Below the pieces are notes generated by a model. The model did not search any database, was not told where the DNA came from, and saw nothing but the letters and a program-made list of their open reading frames with translations. This document shows positions 1 through 10,144 of a DNA stretch of 64,000 nt, piece by piece. The position numbers were made by a program, and so were the translations under genes. The stretch is from Dendrocalamus latiflorus (Eukaryota > Streptophyta > Magnoliopsida > Poales > Poaceae). The stretch lies in assembly GCA_017311315.1 (NCBI GenBank), contig CM029627.1, positions 154,447 to 218,446 on the forward strand. The letters run 5' to 3'. The number at the start of each line of letters is the position of its first letter. Positions within the stretch are counted from its first letter, which is position 1.

Positions 1-1000
1 CCAGCTCAAAGGAGAAGGGCGAGCAGTGCGTTGAAAATGGTCTCCCTTCGGGCTCCATGAATTAAATCAACTAGTGATAGTTCTTTGCTTATTTGAGTAG
101 GTGAGTTTCAACCTTTACAACATGTCAGCGCTCTTCTCAATCTTCTTTGAAGAGATCACTGGACACGACGTCTTCACGCAGTCTAGAAGTCGGCAAGCTC
201 CAAGAGTAACAAGTTGAACCCCTTACTTGACTCTCACTAGGTGCAACACATGCTATAAGCTCAACTAGATACTCAATCTATCTCTAGATGCAACGCATAC
301 AAGTAGCATGACCTCTCACCTTGTGAGCATGATTGAGAGAAGAAATTTACACTAACTCAAGAGAATAAAATAGAGCGCCAAAAGATTATCTCCCAACAGA
401 CTAAGGGGGTATTTATAACCCTACCATAAAAACTAGCCGTTGAAGACAAAATCAGCAGGAGTGGTAGTAATGTAATTTACATAGCGGTAGTATCGTGTAC
501 AGTGCCAACAGCTATAAACCTTAGCATAAAATGCTCAAAATTAGCTGTTACAAAAGGTGCGGAAGTACTGTCACACAAAGTGTGGACAAACTAGCCTAAA
601 GTAATGAGAAATGCTCAAAAATATGCTCTTTGGAGAAAACAATCACTATACAAAATCCAATCATACCGGAGGCCCTGGTCGGACTGATTGATCATACCGG
701 GCGATAGTACCATCAACTAATGGACGGTAGTATCGGCTTGGACGGTCATACCGTAGGTAAAAGGGTGGTAGTACCAACATTAAATTTCATTATAGACAAC
801 ACTTAAAAAACGGTCATAACTTTTGATTCCGATGTCGGAATTAATTGATTTTGAACTCAATGAAAAACCTATTCAGAGAGCTACACAACCCACCTATTTG
901 CATGATCTCAAACATATTAGATCAATGAAAAAATTATAGAAATTCCAAATAGTCACTACCATGGTACACGCAAGGACCCATGAGGTCATATACCGATAAG
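1..1000 (-). repeat. LTR-retrotransposon debris
   Basis: No gene is visible. On the minus strand a TATA-like stretch reads out of 405-425 (ggtatttataacc), followed by sequence typical of the promoter half of a grass LTR. The stretch 445-780 is scattered with the motif ggtagtac or its complement, which also occurs near 23.65 kb. No terminal TG..CA pair, target duplication or reading frame could be fixed, so this is called a degraded LTR or leader fragment. The PRORP 3' UTR must overlap its right end. Confidence 0.45.
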
Positions 1001-1036
1001 CAACAGAATCCAATCTAGCAAAGCCTAACAGCCCAT

Positions 1037-4000
1037 CTAACTTGACCTTGCAAGTTGCTGAGATGATTCCTCTGAACTTTTCCTAGTAGCACAAATCCAC
1101 TGCCGCGGTTTTTCAATGTCATCACCGGTTGTTGTCGGTACATGCCAGCTTCCATCTTCAGATTCCTACATCAAAGAATGATAGCACCATTTGTTGGGCC
1201 GTTCAGCATTTATTCACGCATTAGAGATACTGAGGGGAAATAAATTTGGTCCAGATTTCGATTAATCACCTGAATAACAATTGAATAAGGTGGTGGCAAA
1301 TGAAAAGTAGGACCACGCCCCGAGTATGTTAGCCTGACCTGCATGGAGTTGCCTAGGATTCTTTACATAGAAATTTTGAAAGAAACAAGAGCAAAACTTA
1401 TTCAGAGGACAAGAGCAAAATTCAGTCAGAGGAAGTTTTTGGACATGTCATCAAAGCTACTCATATGACATGTCCAACATAGGGACAATAGCCTTCAGGC
1501 CTCACCACTGAGCCTCAACTTGTGAGCAAGCTTTGCATCATCTCATTAAAACGGAGCAGCAGTTAAGAAACAAACTTCGGAGCAAGAAACCTTATTTAAT
1601 GGGTCGTTCAACATTCTAGAAAGTACATACTTCGTGGTTGAGTTCTGCAGATGAGAAACAAACCTGATGCTTTTCTTTCCATCTGGGAAAAAAGCTACTG
1701 CCAAGCAGTTGAAACAAGTGGTCCCGCATTTCATCATTTGTAACAAGCAATGACCGGCAACTAACAGCTGCGTACAGCCAATACCTACAGCAGGATAGGA
1801 AATAAATGATTTGCAGAGATGGAAAACCTAGAGAACAATTCAAGGCTAAAATATTAATCCATCAATTACGGGAGCAAGCATAATTATATTCCAAATCACT
1901 CCCTCAACATCTCTCACCCTCATCTAGTGAAATTTACATAGTACTGTAAATGACACACTGCTTACTTCACTGAGAGCCTACTACCAACTAGCCTTTGGTA
2001 GGTGAAACAGCTAATAATACTTTTTCTTCAAATGAATTTACTGTTGTTATGTCAAGCAGGAAACATGGCCTCACCAATCATCATTGGAACCAGGAGGAGT
2101 AGCATATAGTGCTCCGGCACTCCGCCAACTCTCTAGAAGCTTCTGATTGTATGGAACTTTTGCAGGACCACCATTTACTCGGCTCCTATGCAAAACGATC
2201 AGTGGCAGTTTCTTTGACTTAGTTATTCTCCGTATGCCTTTTACAACAGAGTTCACCTACAAGGAAAGCATGGTGCATAATTGACAGTATTAGCTGTCTG
2301 TCTGCCTGCGTGGCATGAACAATCGGATCATAGCTTTACTGCTGCAGGACAAGCGCCTTCTTAATCTTGCCTGAGAAAAACTGAAAGCTTTACTATTGTA
2401 CAGGCCAACGTTAGCGGCATCAATAACAGCATCAAATGGTCCATGGCGACGGAGCCAGTCCTGCAGAGATCAGATTCTCAATTAGACAGAGAAGTTCACA
2501 ATGTAGCAGATATGCAGTTAAATCACAAGTGACAGAACCAAAGATTATGAAGCAATCCTTTCCCCATTGGAAATAAATTTGCAAAATACAGTCAGGCTCG
2601 CCATGATAAAAGATTTTGGTTACTACGGGTAAAGCCTTAAACACCAGAGGTAAAGTGTGAACAATAACACGCTGACTGAGTGCTGGCCATGCATATCACC
2701 ACATAGGTTTATGATGGTAACAACAGTTTGAATCTGCACCACTTATAGGTGTCGTCTGATGTTGCACGAAGCTTTGTTGAGTAATGACAACGGCCAACAA
2801 CAGTACCTACTTTGTTACTGTTAGTCCTGGTTCATCTTCAGATATCGGTATATACGTTAAAACCAAGGTCAAACAAGCAGCTTAATTTGGGACTAATAAG
2901 CCCTCCCCCAACTGTGTCAGCCCCCATGTAAGCTGAAGTTAATGGAATTTGGACTTTTATCGTGACGAAATGGCTTATTGGAGAAGCCCCAATCAGGATA
3001 AACAATCTCTTCATCCACCTTAGGCCTTCATCCACCTTAGGCCTTCACGCTGGGTTTTCATAGAAGGCTGTACTACATTATACAACTTGTTAAGGATGGT
3101 TGTTACATTCTGCGGCTCCACGAAGTTTCTCATAGTGCCCCCAAATGGAAGTCTTGTAACAGTTGCAATGCCACAAACAACATGGCATGCGGTCCATCTT
3201 AAAGAGTCTAGAACTCCAAATTACAAAATCAACTCTAAGCCACTCTAAAACTCTTTATCAGCCAACATGATAAGATAGAGCCTAGAAATCATCATTCTTG
3301 CTCCTAGTGAACTCCTAAAATGGTGTACACTGAAAGAACAACTACCGTATTGATTCTTGGCACATACCATAGAAAGGTGTTTGGCTAAAGGAAGCTACAT
3401 CACGTATAAGATTTGTTCATTCCATGACTTGTGGGGGTGAAAGATGCGACATTGAACCTGAAATAGCACAAAATCGTCCTTGACCTCCCGCTTGCACGCC
3501 AGTTCAGTGAGCGACTTGGCAAAGTTCTCTGTCTCCGATGGATCGATGTCTATGCACACAAGCCTCTCCCCGCACCGTCGACATGCCCCATTCTTGTCCA
3601 TCTCGCTTCGCCCAACGCTCCATTGCCCCTTGCCAAGCCAGCCCTGCCCATGCCAGCCGCCACCGCCCTTCACAACCCCCTCCTTGACCTTGTCGGCGTC
3701 CCACTTGTCCACCCCCGCCTCTGACGCCGCGTCCGAGCCAAACCAGGCCTCAATTACTTGGGCGGTTGCCTCGCACACCTGCCTGACAAGCACGCGCGTC
3801 CTGTGCAGGACCCTGTACACTTCGTCGGCTCCCCCCTTGTCAGCATTCACACGGAGCAGCGCGGCGAGCTCGGGCTCCTCGGGCACGACGCCGGAGGCGT
3901 CCATGTGGGCCTCGACCTCTCTTGCCCCATCGGCGTCGCCTGCGTCGCAGTAGGCGAAGAGGGCGGGGCCGTAGGTGCGGAGGCGCGGCGGGATGCCGGA

Positions 4001-4522
4001 GGCGGCCATGCGTCGGACGAGCGAGAAGGCCATGGATGGGTCGCGGCGCGCGGCGGCGAGGCGGGCGACGCTGGTGAGAGTGGCCTCGTTGGGCTCGACG
4101 TGATCGGCCTCCATCCTGGAGAAGATGTCGAAGCCTCGCTGGGCGGCCTCGGGGGAGGAGGCGGCGGCGTTGGAGCAGAGGTAGAGGAGGCAGTTGTAGT
4201 GGTGGAGGGAGAGCCGGATGGGGGAGGCAGGGGAGAGGGCGGCGTCGTAGAGGCTGAGGGCGGTGGCGAGGTCTGCGTCGCGGGAGCATATGTCGAGCTG
4301 GTGCCTGAGGAGGCCCTCGGGGGAGTCGCGGGCGCGGTGGCGGGCGGCCTTGCCTCCGCGTCCAGGAGAAGATGGCAGTGTTGGAGACGGGGAGGCGGCT
4401 GTGGACGTCGAAGAGGAGGAGTGGGGGCGGGAGAAGGGAAGGTGTTGGACGGAGGAGAGGCGGAGCGGCTGCGGCGGGCGGAAGAGGAGGGTGGCCGTGG
4501 GGCGGAGGGCCGCCGCCGCCAT
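1037..4522 (-). CDS. PRORP: Protein-only RNase P (PRORP), complete, six exons
   Basis: Cleaves 5' leaders from precursor tRNAs as a single protein. Exons: 4522-3458, 2460-2371, 2256-2075, 1784-1664, 1338-1270, 1165-1037 (551 aa). The start is the first ATG; codons upstream in the same frame have none. An Arg/Ser/Pro-rich N-terminus resembles an organelle transit peptide, then come pentatricopeptide repeats (about 85-260), a CxxC zinc half-site (C314, C317), and the NYN nuclease domain with D369 (AVIDAANVGLY), D444 and D445 (GSNDDWY) and D463 (TNDEMRD). H517 and C534 complete the zinc site. The spacing of all these residues equals that known for Arabidopsis PRORP1, so the enzyme looks functional. 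The intron after exon 2 begins with GC instead of GT. The first intron (3457-2461) is about 1 kb and shows nothing recognisable. Location in mitochondria or plastids is inferred from the N-terminus only. Confidence 0.94.
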
Positions 4523-4568
4523 AGTCGTAGGGGGAAAAGCAAGTAGATGTGATGGCAAGTGAGAGGAT

Positions 4569-4841
4569 TTACCCGAGGATGCAGCCTTCTGGGCTCCTGT
4601 CCATTGAGTCAGAACTCAAAGCCTTCTCCAAATTTGTTGCATCAGTCTTAAGAATAATTCTAGTCATTCCCAGTTGTGCCACCCTCTTAAGACTTCGCAA
4701 AGCTGCAAGAGCTTCAGCATGAATGGGATTTGTGAGCCGCTTAAGATGTCCGCAACCCCCCTCTAAGAACTCACTATTGCTGTTCCGAGCAACAAAGCCC
4801 CACCCACCTGACCCCGTTGTAGCCCGGTAAGATGGTGCCAT
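4569..4841 (-). pseudogene. RNase H-like (RVT_3) fragment of a LINE
   Basis: A 90-codon frame from an ATG at 4841 to a stop at 4571-4569 has the signature of the RNase H domain found at the end of plant LINE polyproteins: a TGSGGWGFVAR strand, an HAEA helix and an ILKTDATNLEKAL segment. The segment before the TGSGG strand, which holds the first catalytic Asp of the fold, is missing, so activity is not expected. The frame stops only 46 bp before the PRORP start codon in the same orientation, so it probably lies in the PRORP 5' UTR or promoter. It is a remnant, not an independent gene. Confidence 0.7.
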
Positions 4842-5089
4842 GGAGAGGCAGAAGAGGAGGTGTCATCCATGACGGAGAAGAGATCGAAATCGGAAGGGAA
4901 GGGGAGGCGAGGCAGACCCGCTGGGTTGGGTTTGGGTTGGGTTGCGGGCCCATGTCGATGGAGGAGGCCCACCCTATTGTTTGTCCCCTCCCGCCGTCTG
5001 CTCCTCGGGGAAAAGGAAATTTTCTTCACAACACAACAACAGTAGAGATGTTTTTCTTCTGTAGTTTATAACTTTTCGTTATAATTTAT
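4842..5089. other. GC-rich upstream region of PRORP
   Basis: Roughly 250 bp of purine-rich sequence on the plus strand, with short open frames on both strands that resemble nothing known. It probably belongs to the PRORP promoter and 5' UTR. No TATA box could be placed with confidence. Confidence 0.3.
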
Positions 5090-5099
5090 TAGTCTAATT

Positions 5100-5325
5100 G
5101 TAATGTGGGTCCAAACTTGCTTAGATCTAACTATATTTTGGATAGGCCACGCACACGTAGCAACCCGCTTGCACTTTCGTCCTCGCTTCGCGCAAAACGG
5201 TTAACCAGGGTGCTACCATTGAAACTCCTAGACTTATATGTAAGTGCTTCTCAAAGTAAGCTAGCAATGTGGGACTAACCCAGAAATTCATGTGCACACA
5301 CATATGAGCCAACATGGGACGAGGT
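5100..5325. repeat. Dispersed repeat A, copy 1
   Basis: About 215 bp match 24905-25120 in the same orientation at roughly 85-90 percent by eye, including gataggccacgcaca, gcaaaacggttaacc and gggactaacccagaaattca. In the second copy the ends read TGTAACGC and GTGTCACA, suggesting a small non-autonomous element with TGT..ACA termini or a solo LTR. No protein is encoded. Confidence 0.75.
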
Positions 5326-5335
5326 GTCACACTAA

Positions 5336-5619
5336 TAAATAGTAATTATTGAAAGAAGTCAAAACCAAAAATCGAATAGGAACTTGGAAAGATAGATTTA
5401 ATTTGTCACAATGGATGGATTTGATGGAATAACAGCAACAAATGAACAGCTAGCCAGTAAGTAATGTACACCAATGCAATGACAGCATCCCTCCCAAATA
5501 TAATTCATTTCCTCCCCTTACAAACAAAACCCGCTCCATTATGTTGGACATTCCTTTAATTTCCACTAGTTTCTTTGTTCCTTTCTTTTCTTCCAAGGTT
5601 TTCTATTAATTTCCTCCCT
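5336..5619. other. Intergenic, nothing recognised
   Basis: About 280 bp of AT-rich sequence with no frame, repeat or RNA gene that I can support. Confidence 0.5.
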
Positions 5620-6558
5620 CTACAAACAAAAACCAATGCTGCCTTGTGCTCCTGGCTGGTACCACATCTGATCATAGCAGCTTAGATTCTTCAACTTGAT
5701 GTCTTTTGGACAAATAGAAAACCATGTTTGTCCTGGGACTGGGAGTAGGACATGCGGACCTCCCAGTGCAGTGACTTCACAATAGACTATCAGCCTGCCT
5801 TCTGGCCTCACTATCCGATCCACCTCCACAATCACTCACCGCCAATAGTTTACACCTCTCTGTCACCGGACAGCAGCAGCAATAGAATTTTATGTTTCAG
5901 GACTGGTAAAAACCAATGATTAAAAAACTGCCAATATAGATTGCAATGAAAGGAAACAACAAATTGCATGGCAGACAAACAAAAAAAAACTTGAGATGTT
6001 AAAAAGAATAGATAGCTTAAGATAAAAACAGGTGCTATGTTCTTACCCTCCGCCGTATACAGCTTTCATGTCCATAACATTTCTAACAGCACACCAATCA
6101 ATACCCAAGCCATTCATATACGAATTGCTTACGACCCGTTTCCAGTGCTCTATTAAATATATGAGCAATATTTTAATTTCAAGTTTTATTAGAAGACAAA
6201 AATAATAAATTAGTTATTCAAAACTTGCAACTAACAGCAAACTACTCATCATACTTTAGAATATACACAAGTAAATTATATTAACAAAGTCGAACAAATG
6301 CGCAAACGACTTACAATTGGGCTTATTGAAGAACAGGAAGCAGCGCAGGCTTGATGTAGTGAAGTGAGCGGTCGCGCTGCCCAGAAACCTTATTGCCACT
6401 TCGTGCAGGTACTCTCTGCGGCAATGGTTCGAAGATAGCCGCTCTCCCTCCTTCCAGATGCACGCCGGGAAGAAAGGTTGGCGAAGTTTAGACGGCCTAG
6501 TACAAAAGCACAAGGCCGCAGAGAAGAAGACAATAGAGGCAGTTAGTTTCTTATACAT
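5620..6558 (-). pseudogene. QUA2/PMT-type methyltransferase gene fragment
   Basis: Two islands match the Golgi pectin-methyltransferase-like family (DUF248; S-adenosylmethionine dependent). 6149-6047 encodes HWKRVVSNSYMNGLGIDW followed by RNVMDMKAVYGG and is bounded by an AG acceptor and a GTAAG donor. 5835-5770 encodes VEVDRIVRPEGRLIV, part of the C-terminal region. The roughly 60 residues that normally separate these blocks are absent, the frame after 5770 does not continue as a methyltransferase, and no N-terminal half is seen. A 100-codon frame at 6558-6256 lies just upstream but could not be matched. Best read as a captured or decayed gene fragment. Confidence 0.65.
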
Positions 6559-6559
6559 A

Positions 6560-7389
6560 CTCTAGACGTCTCCAAACATATAAATAGACAAACTGCAAAT
6601 TGACATGATTAAAACAGCCATTTACCCTTTGATAACTGACCTATTTAACTAGCTATTTACCTACTGGTAACTGCCTGTCATCAAACCCAATAAAACCTCA
6701 TTCAAACAGAGAGAGAGAGTGGTGCAGGGTTCAGCAAAAATAAAGATGGACTTGGTCTGCCAAGTAGCGTGTCATGTCACGGCACGGTCGCAAGCACAAG
6801 CCACATGATTTTCACGTGAAAATGCGCGAATACACACGTGCACGTGCGCGCGTGCGAGATTAGCCAAAACCCTCCTTATACCATCTCTATCCATATTCAA
6901 GGAGTGGTAAGGACTCCACCTTATAAATTGGTCTCCCCCACCTTGCATTAGCAATATGATACAAAACTATGCATACTTTGGAATTAAGAAAATGAGCCTT
7001 GCTAATATGGGTCAATTTATAACAATCCCTCACCAATTTCAAAGCAAGAAATAAAAAACATGTCAAAGATATTGTGCTGAAGTATTGTTAATATACCAGT
7101 CTTTTAGTGTAAGCCCCGTACGGGTTGAACTTGCACCTAGAATGACAAGATTCATTTTCCCACAGCTCATGAATGGACTATGCATTGAAATCACAGCTTT
7201 TCATGAATAGATTTCACTTGAAATCTCAACTAGTACTAGGCTGCCAATGAACCACACCTAAACGAAGCATTATATGGTCATGTTCCCTTATCTGCTCATA
7301 AGCTTTCTAGAGAATGCCCCGTTCTCGTGAACTGTGACCACATAGTTAAGCTCAAGTAGGTGTATTCTTTTGATTAGAGTATCTGTGGA
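6560..7389. other. Intergenic, nothing recognised
   Basis: AT-rich sequence with a short GA tract (6710-6719) and an alternating CACGTG/CGCGCG stretch (6830-6852). No coding exon or element ends could be identified. Confidence 0.4.
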
Positions 7390-8170
7390 GGTTGAATTTA
7401 GTTTTTGAGGGTTTTGCAAAAGACTGCATTCTGGTTGGGCTGTCTACTAGAATCTTCAGGTTAAGCGGTCTGACCGCTTTGTTTTGGCGGTCTGACCGGC
7501 AGACTTCAATCGCTGACAGTAGTCAGAGGTGTGGTCCTCGATTTTGTAGTCAGGCAGGCCGAACGGCCTTTTGTTGAGTAGTCCAAATGTACTCAGTAGT
7601 CGAGATGTCTCGATACTCGATGGTCATAGCTTACTGCATGATCAATGTTCGGTAGTCGTAAGCCGTTTGCGAACGGTAGTCGTAAGCTTTTGTGATTGAT
7701 GGTCGTAGCGATTTATTGTGATAGTCGTAGCGATGTGTTGTGCTGGTCGTAAAATTCACATGTTGTCATAGTCATGGACTTAATGATCTACGGGGGCGGA
7801 GGACCTTTGCGGACCGGCTCCCTTGCCCTCACCATGACGGTCTCGGTGGCATTGTTCCTCTCCCGTTCAGTAGTCGATGTAGTCATCTTTTTTGGTGCCA
7901 TTGCGTCTGAACATTCCTTTCTCGGCGTGTCGCTTCTATGCTGATCCCAACGGACGACACCAACTGTTGTGATTACAGACCAAAAGTAAACAAGAGGGCC
8001 ACGGGGATAGAAGTCTATGCTACCTAGATTTATCTGATAAAAAGAAGACACTCTCTCATAACACTTTAAGGCATATATTTATAGCTATAAGAAAACTTGT
8101 TACATAAATGCCTCCGAGCCTACAATCGTAAGGGCAATACCATCTTTTCTCTTACAATAGCCCTCTCGGG
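7390..8170 (-). repeat. Gypsy LTR and leader fragment (Tat-like)
   Basis: 7800-8000 matches the 5' end of the large gypsy element at 45800-45960, including the acgacaccaactgttgtgattacagacc junction, which corresponds to primer-binding site plus LTR edge (TG at about 7967). The LTR continues right with a TATA-like tatatttatagc near 8075. Left of it, 7600-7780 repeats gtagtcgtaagc and related words. The orientation is minus. The rest of the element is absent, so this is a relic of the same or a sister family. Confidence 0.6.
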
Positions 8171-9110
8171 CTAATTATGTGGCCTCACGATTATTTAACC
8201 TTTTGGTCCAATAGACCGACTCGATCAAGGTAGGGCCACTCCCCCAGCACATATTCAGAAAGTGATGGTTTTTCCAACTAGTGGCAGCGTTTCTGTGAAT
8301 GCCCATGGGGTAGGTTTCATCATCCTTTATGTCTGCAGGTTTTCCCAAGAATCCAGTATGGATCTGTGCGATGTTGGGCAATCTTGTTCGTGTTATGGTT
8401 CCTCGTCTTTGGAGTTTCGGCTTCACGAACTCACAGCATACGCTCCTCATGAGCATAGAGTATATATATCCTCAGTCATTGCGAGAAACTAGGATTTGCT
8501 TCGTAATGCCATCATCCGCGGCAGTGTCAGTTATTGCATCCTTGTGTATATTCACCCTATATCATGTTTGTGATTTTTTTGAACGAAATATTTGATATGT
8601 AAGTGCTCGACCCAAGAAAAGAAGAAAAAAAATGTGTTGGTGGGTGTTACAGTAAGTTGTGTTGTGTATGATACTCACGTTGTACAGACTAGATGTCCGA
8701 GTAGAACCATATAATCAGGATATAAATATATACCGTCAATCTCTTGTAACTCTATTTAGAAGAAGAAAAAGGACTCTTCATATGGACCGAGCCATCATGA
8801 TTAAAATCTCTCAAAGATGTAGGTATAGGCGAACCTCATTAATAAATCATTGTGTCTCTTTTGTGCGCTTGTTTTGCTTGTGAGATGGCATTCCTTGTGG
8901 TAAGACTGCGCCGGTCTCAACAAATTGCTACTCATTTGAGATACAGCTAGACTGTGTTCAGCCTTGACACAAATAAAATGGAAAACAACAGCCTAAAAAC
9001 AATTTTCATTTTTTGAGATGCCATGAGCTTGGATCTTGACCAAAGAGCTGAACTTGGGCAACCTGAAGTGATAAGATTGTTCCCGCTGCTTTCTAGCATT
9101 CCTATACCTA
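8171..9110. other. Intergenic, nothing recognised
   Basis: Open frames of 76-93 codons exist on both strands between 8175 and 8595, but none shows a known domain and they overlap each other. The remainder is AT-rich without visible structure. Confidence 0.4.
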
Positions 9111-9113
9111 TGA

Positions 9114-9343
9114 GAGCATCTCCAACAGTGACTTATGAGCTAGCTCTAAGCATATTATTTCATATTTTAATAGAAGAGAGAGAAAAGCTATCTCTTGATC
9201 AAGAGCTAGTCTCATACACACATTCCAAGATTATGTGAGAGTGTCATGTGAGGCTATTTATGTTATGAGCTATGTGCTAAAGTTAGTACTATTGGAGAAG
9301 TTGTCTTAGAGCTAGTAACTAGCTCATACTGTTGGAGATGCCC
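9114..9343. mobile_element. Small inverted-repeat element (MITE), 230 bp
   Basis: The left end GAGCATCTCCAACAGT (9114-9129) and the right end ACTGTTGGAGATGCCC (9328-9343) are inverted repeats with one difference. TGA flanks both sides (9111-9113, 9344-9346), which fits a three-base target duplication. The interior is AT-rich and repeats gagctag, with no coding capacity. Ends of this kind are common on grass MITEs close to genes. Confidence 0.8.
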
Positions 9344-9347
9344 TGAG

Positions 9348-10144
9348 GACCTTGATCTTATGAAGTGCCCTGTCACTGTCAGTCATGCTGCCTGTGGTTC
9401 ACCCTCGGCTCCTTTTTATCCACGACGACGCGTGGCTGCGTTAGACGACCCTTGGTGAAGCATCGTATACGCACTGCACTGTAATGAATGGTGTACTAGC
9501 TAGTATCAACCAACTGGACCTAGTAGCACTGCACTGTAATTGCCCTGTTTCCCTTTTCTTTTTCTTAACAAGAGAAAAAGGAACGAAACGAAACGGAAAA
9601 ACAGACTTGTTAACTTCCGGTTCGGATAATGAATTCCTGACCTCTCATCTCATGCTTCACCGGTTGATTAATTTACCCATTTAATCGTAATGTCCTCGAT
9701 GATGTTCCATTACACGCTTAACCCCACTGCCTTCAATCGGGCCATAACCAGCTCAGAGACGCCGCAACACAACAATAGACTCGCTAGGCACGCGCCCAGC
9801 ATCCACAACACACCACCATAAAAGCGCATCAAACAAAACCAGCAAAAAAATATATATATATATATGCTCAGCTATACACACATATTGCGAATAGATTACA
9901 ACACCAGCATCCCTATCTCAAAATATTTAATTTGCACATCTAATATTATCACCACAAAACATACTAAATTCATTCATTCTTCGAAAACAAGAAGAAATCC
10001 CTTCCTATGCGGATGTGGTAGTACAAGTATTTCCACAAGATTGTACTACTTGGTGGTAATCATACATGGTCATGTATAGGACTCGTATCCTCTAATGGAA
10101 GCAGAAGCACGATAAAACAGACGGAGGAGAACCAATCAACATCA
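9348..10144. other. Intergenic and 3' region of the DUF3727-like gene
   Basis: No gene or element recognised. The right part should hold the 3' UTR of the minus-strand gene that ends at 10145. There is a short (TA) tract at 9850-9864. Confidence 0.4.

Noticed and set aside
3758..4546. 262-codon plus-strand frame, and other long frames over 3840-4542
   Set aside because: They overlap PRORP exon 1 on other frames. Their Gly/Arg/Pro-rich composition is what GC-rich codon third positions produce; no domain is present.
7600..7780. Tandem array of gtagtcgtaagc
   Set aside because: The words recur irregularly without a fixed period, so it is not listed as an array.
8175..8595. 93-codon minus and 76/88-codon plus frames
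   Set aside because: They overlap each other, match nothing I know and have no splice or codon evidence.
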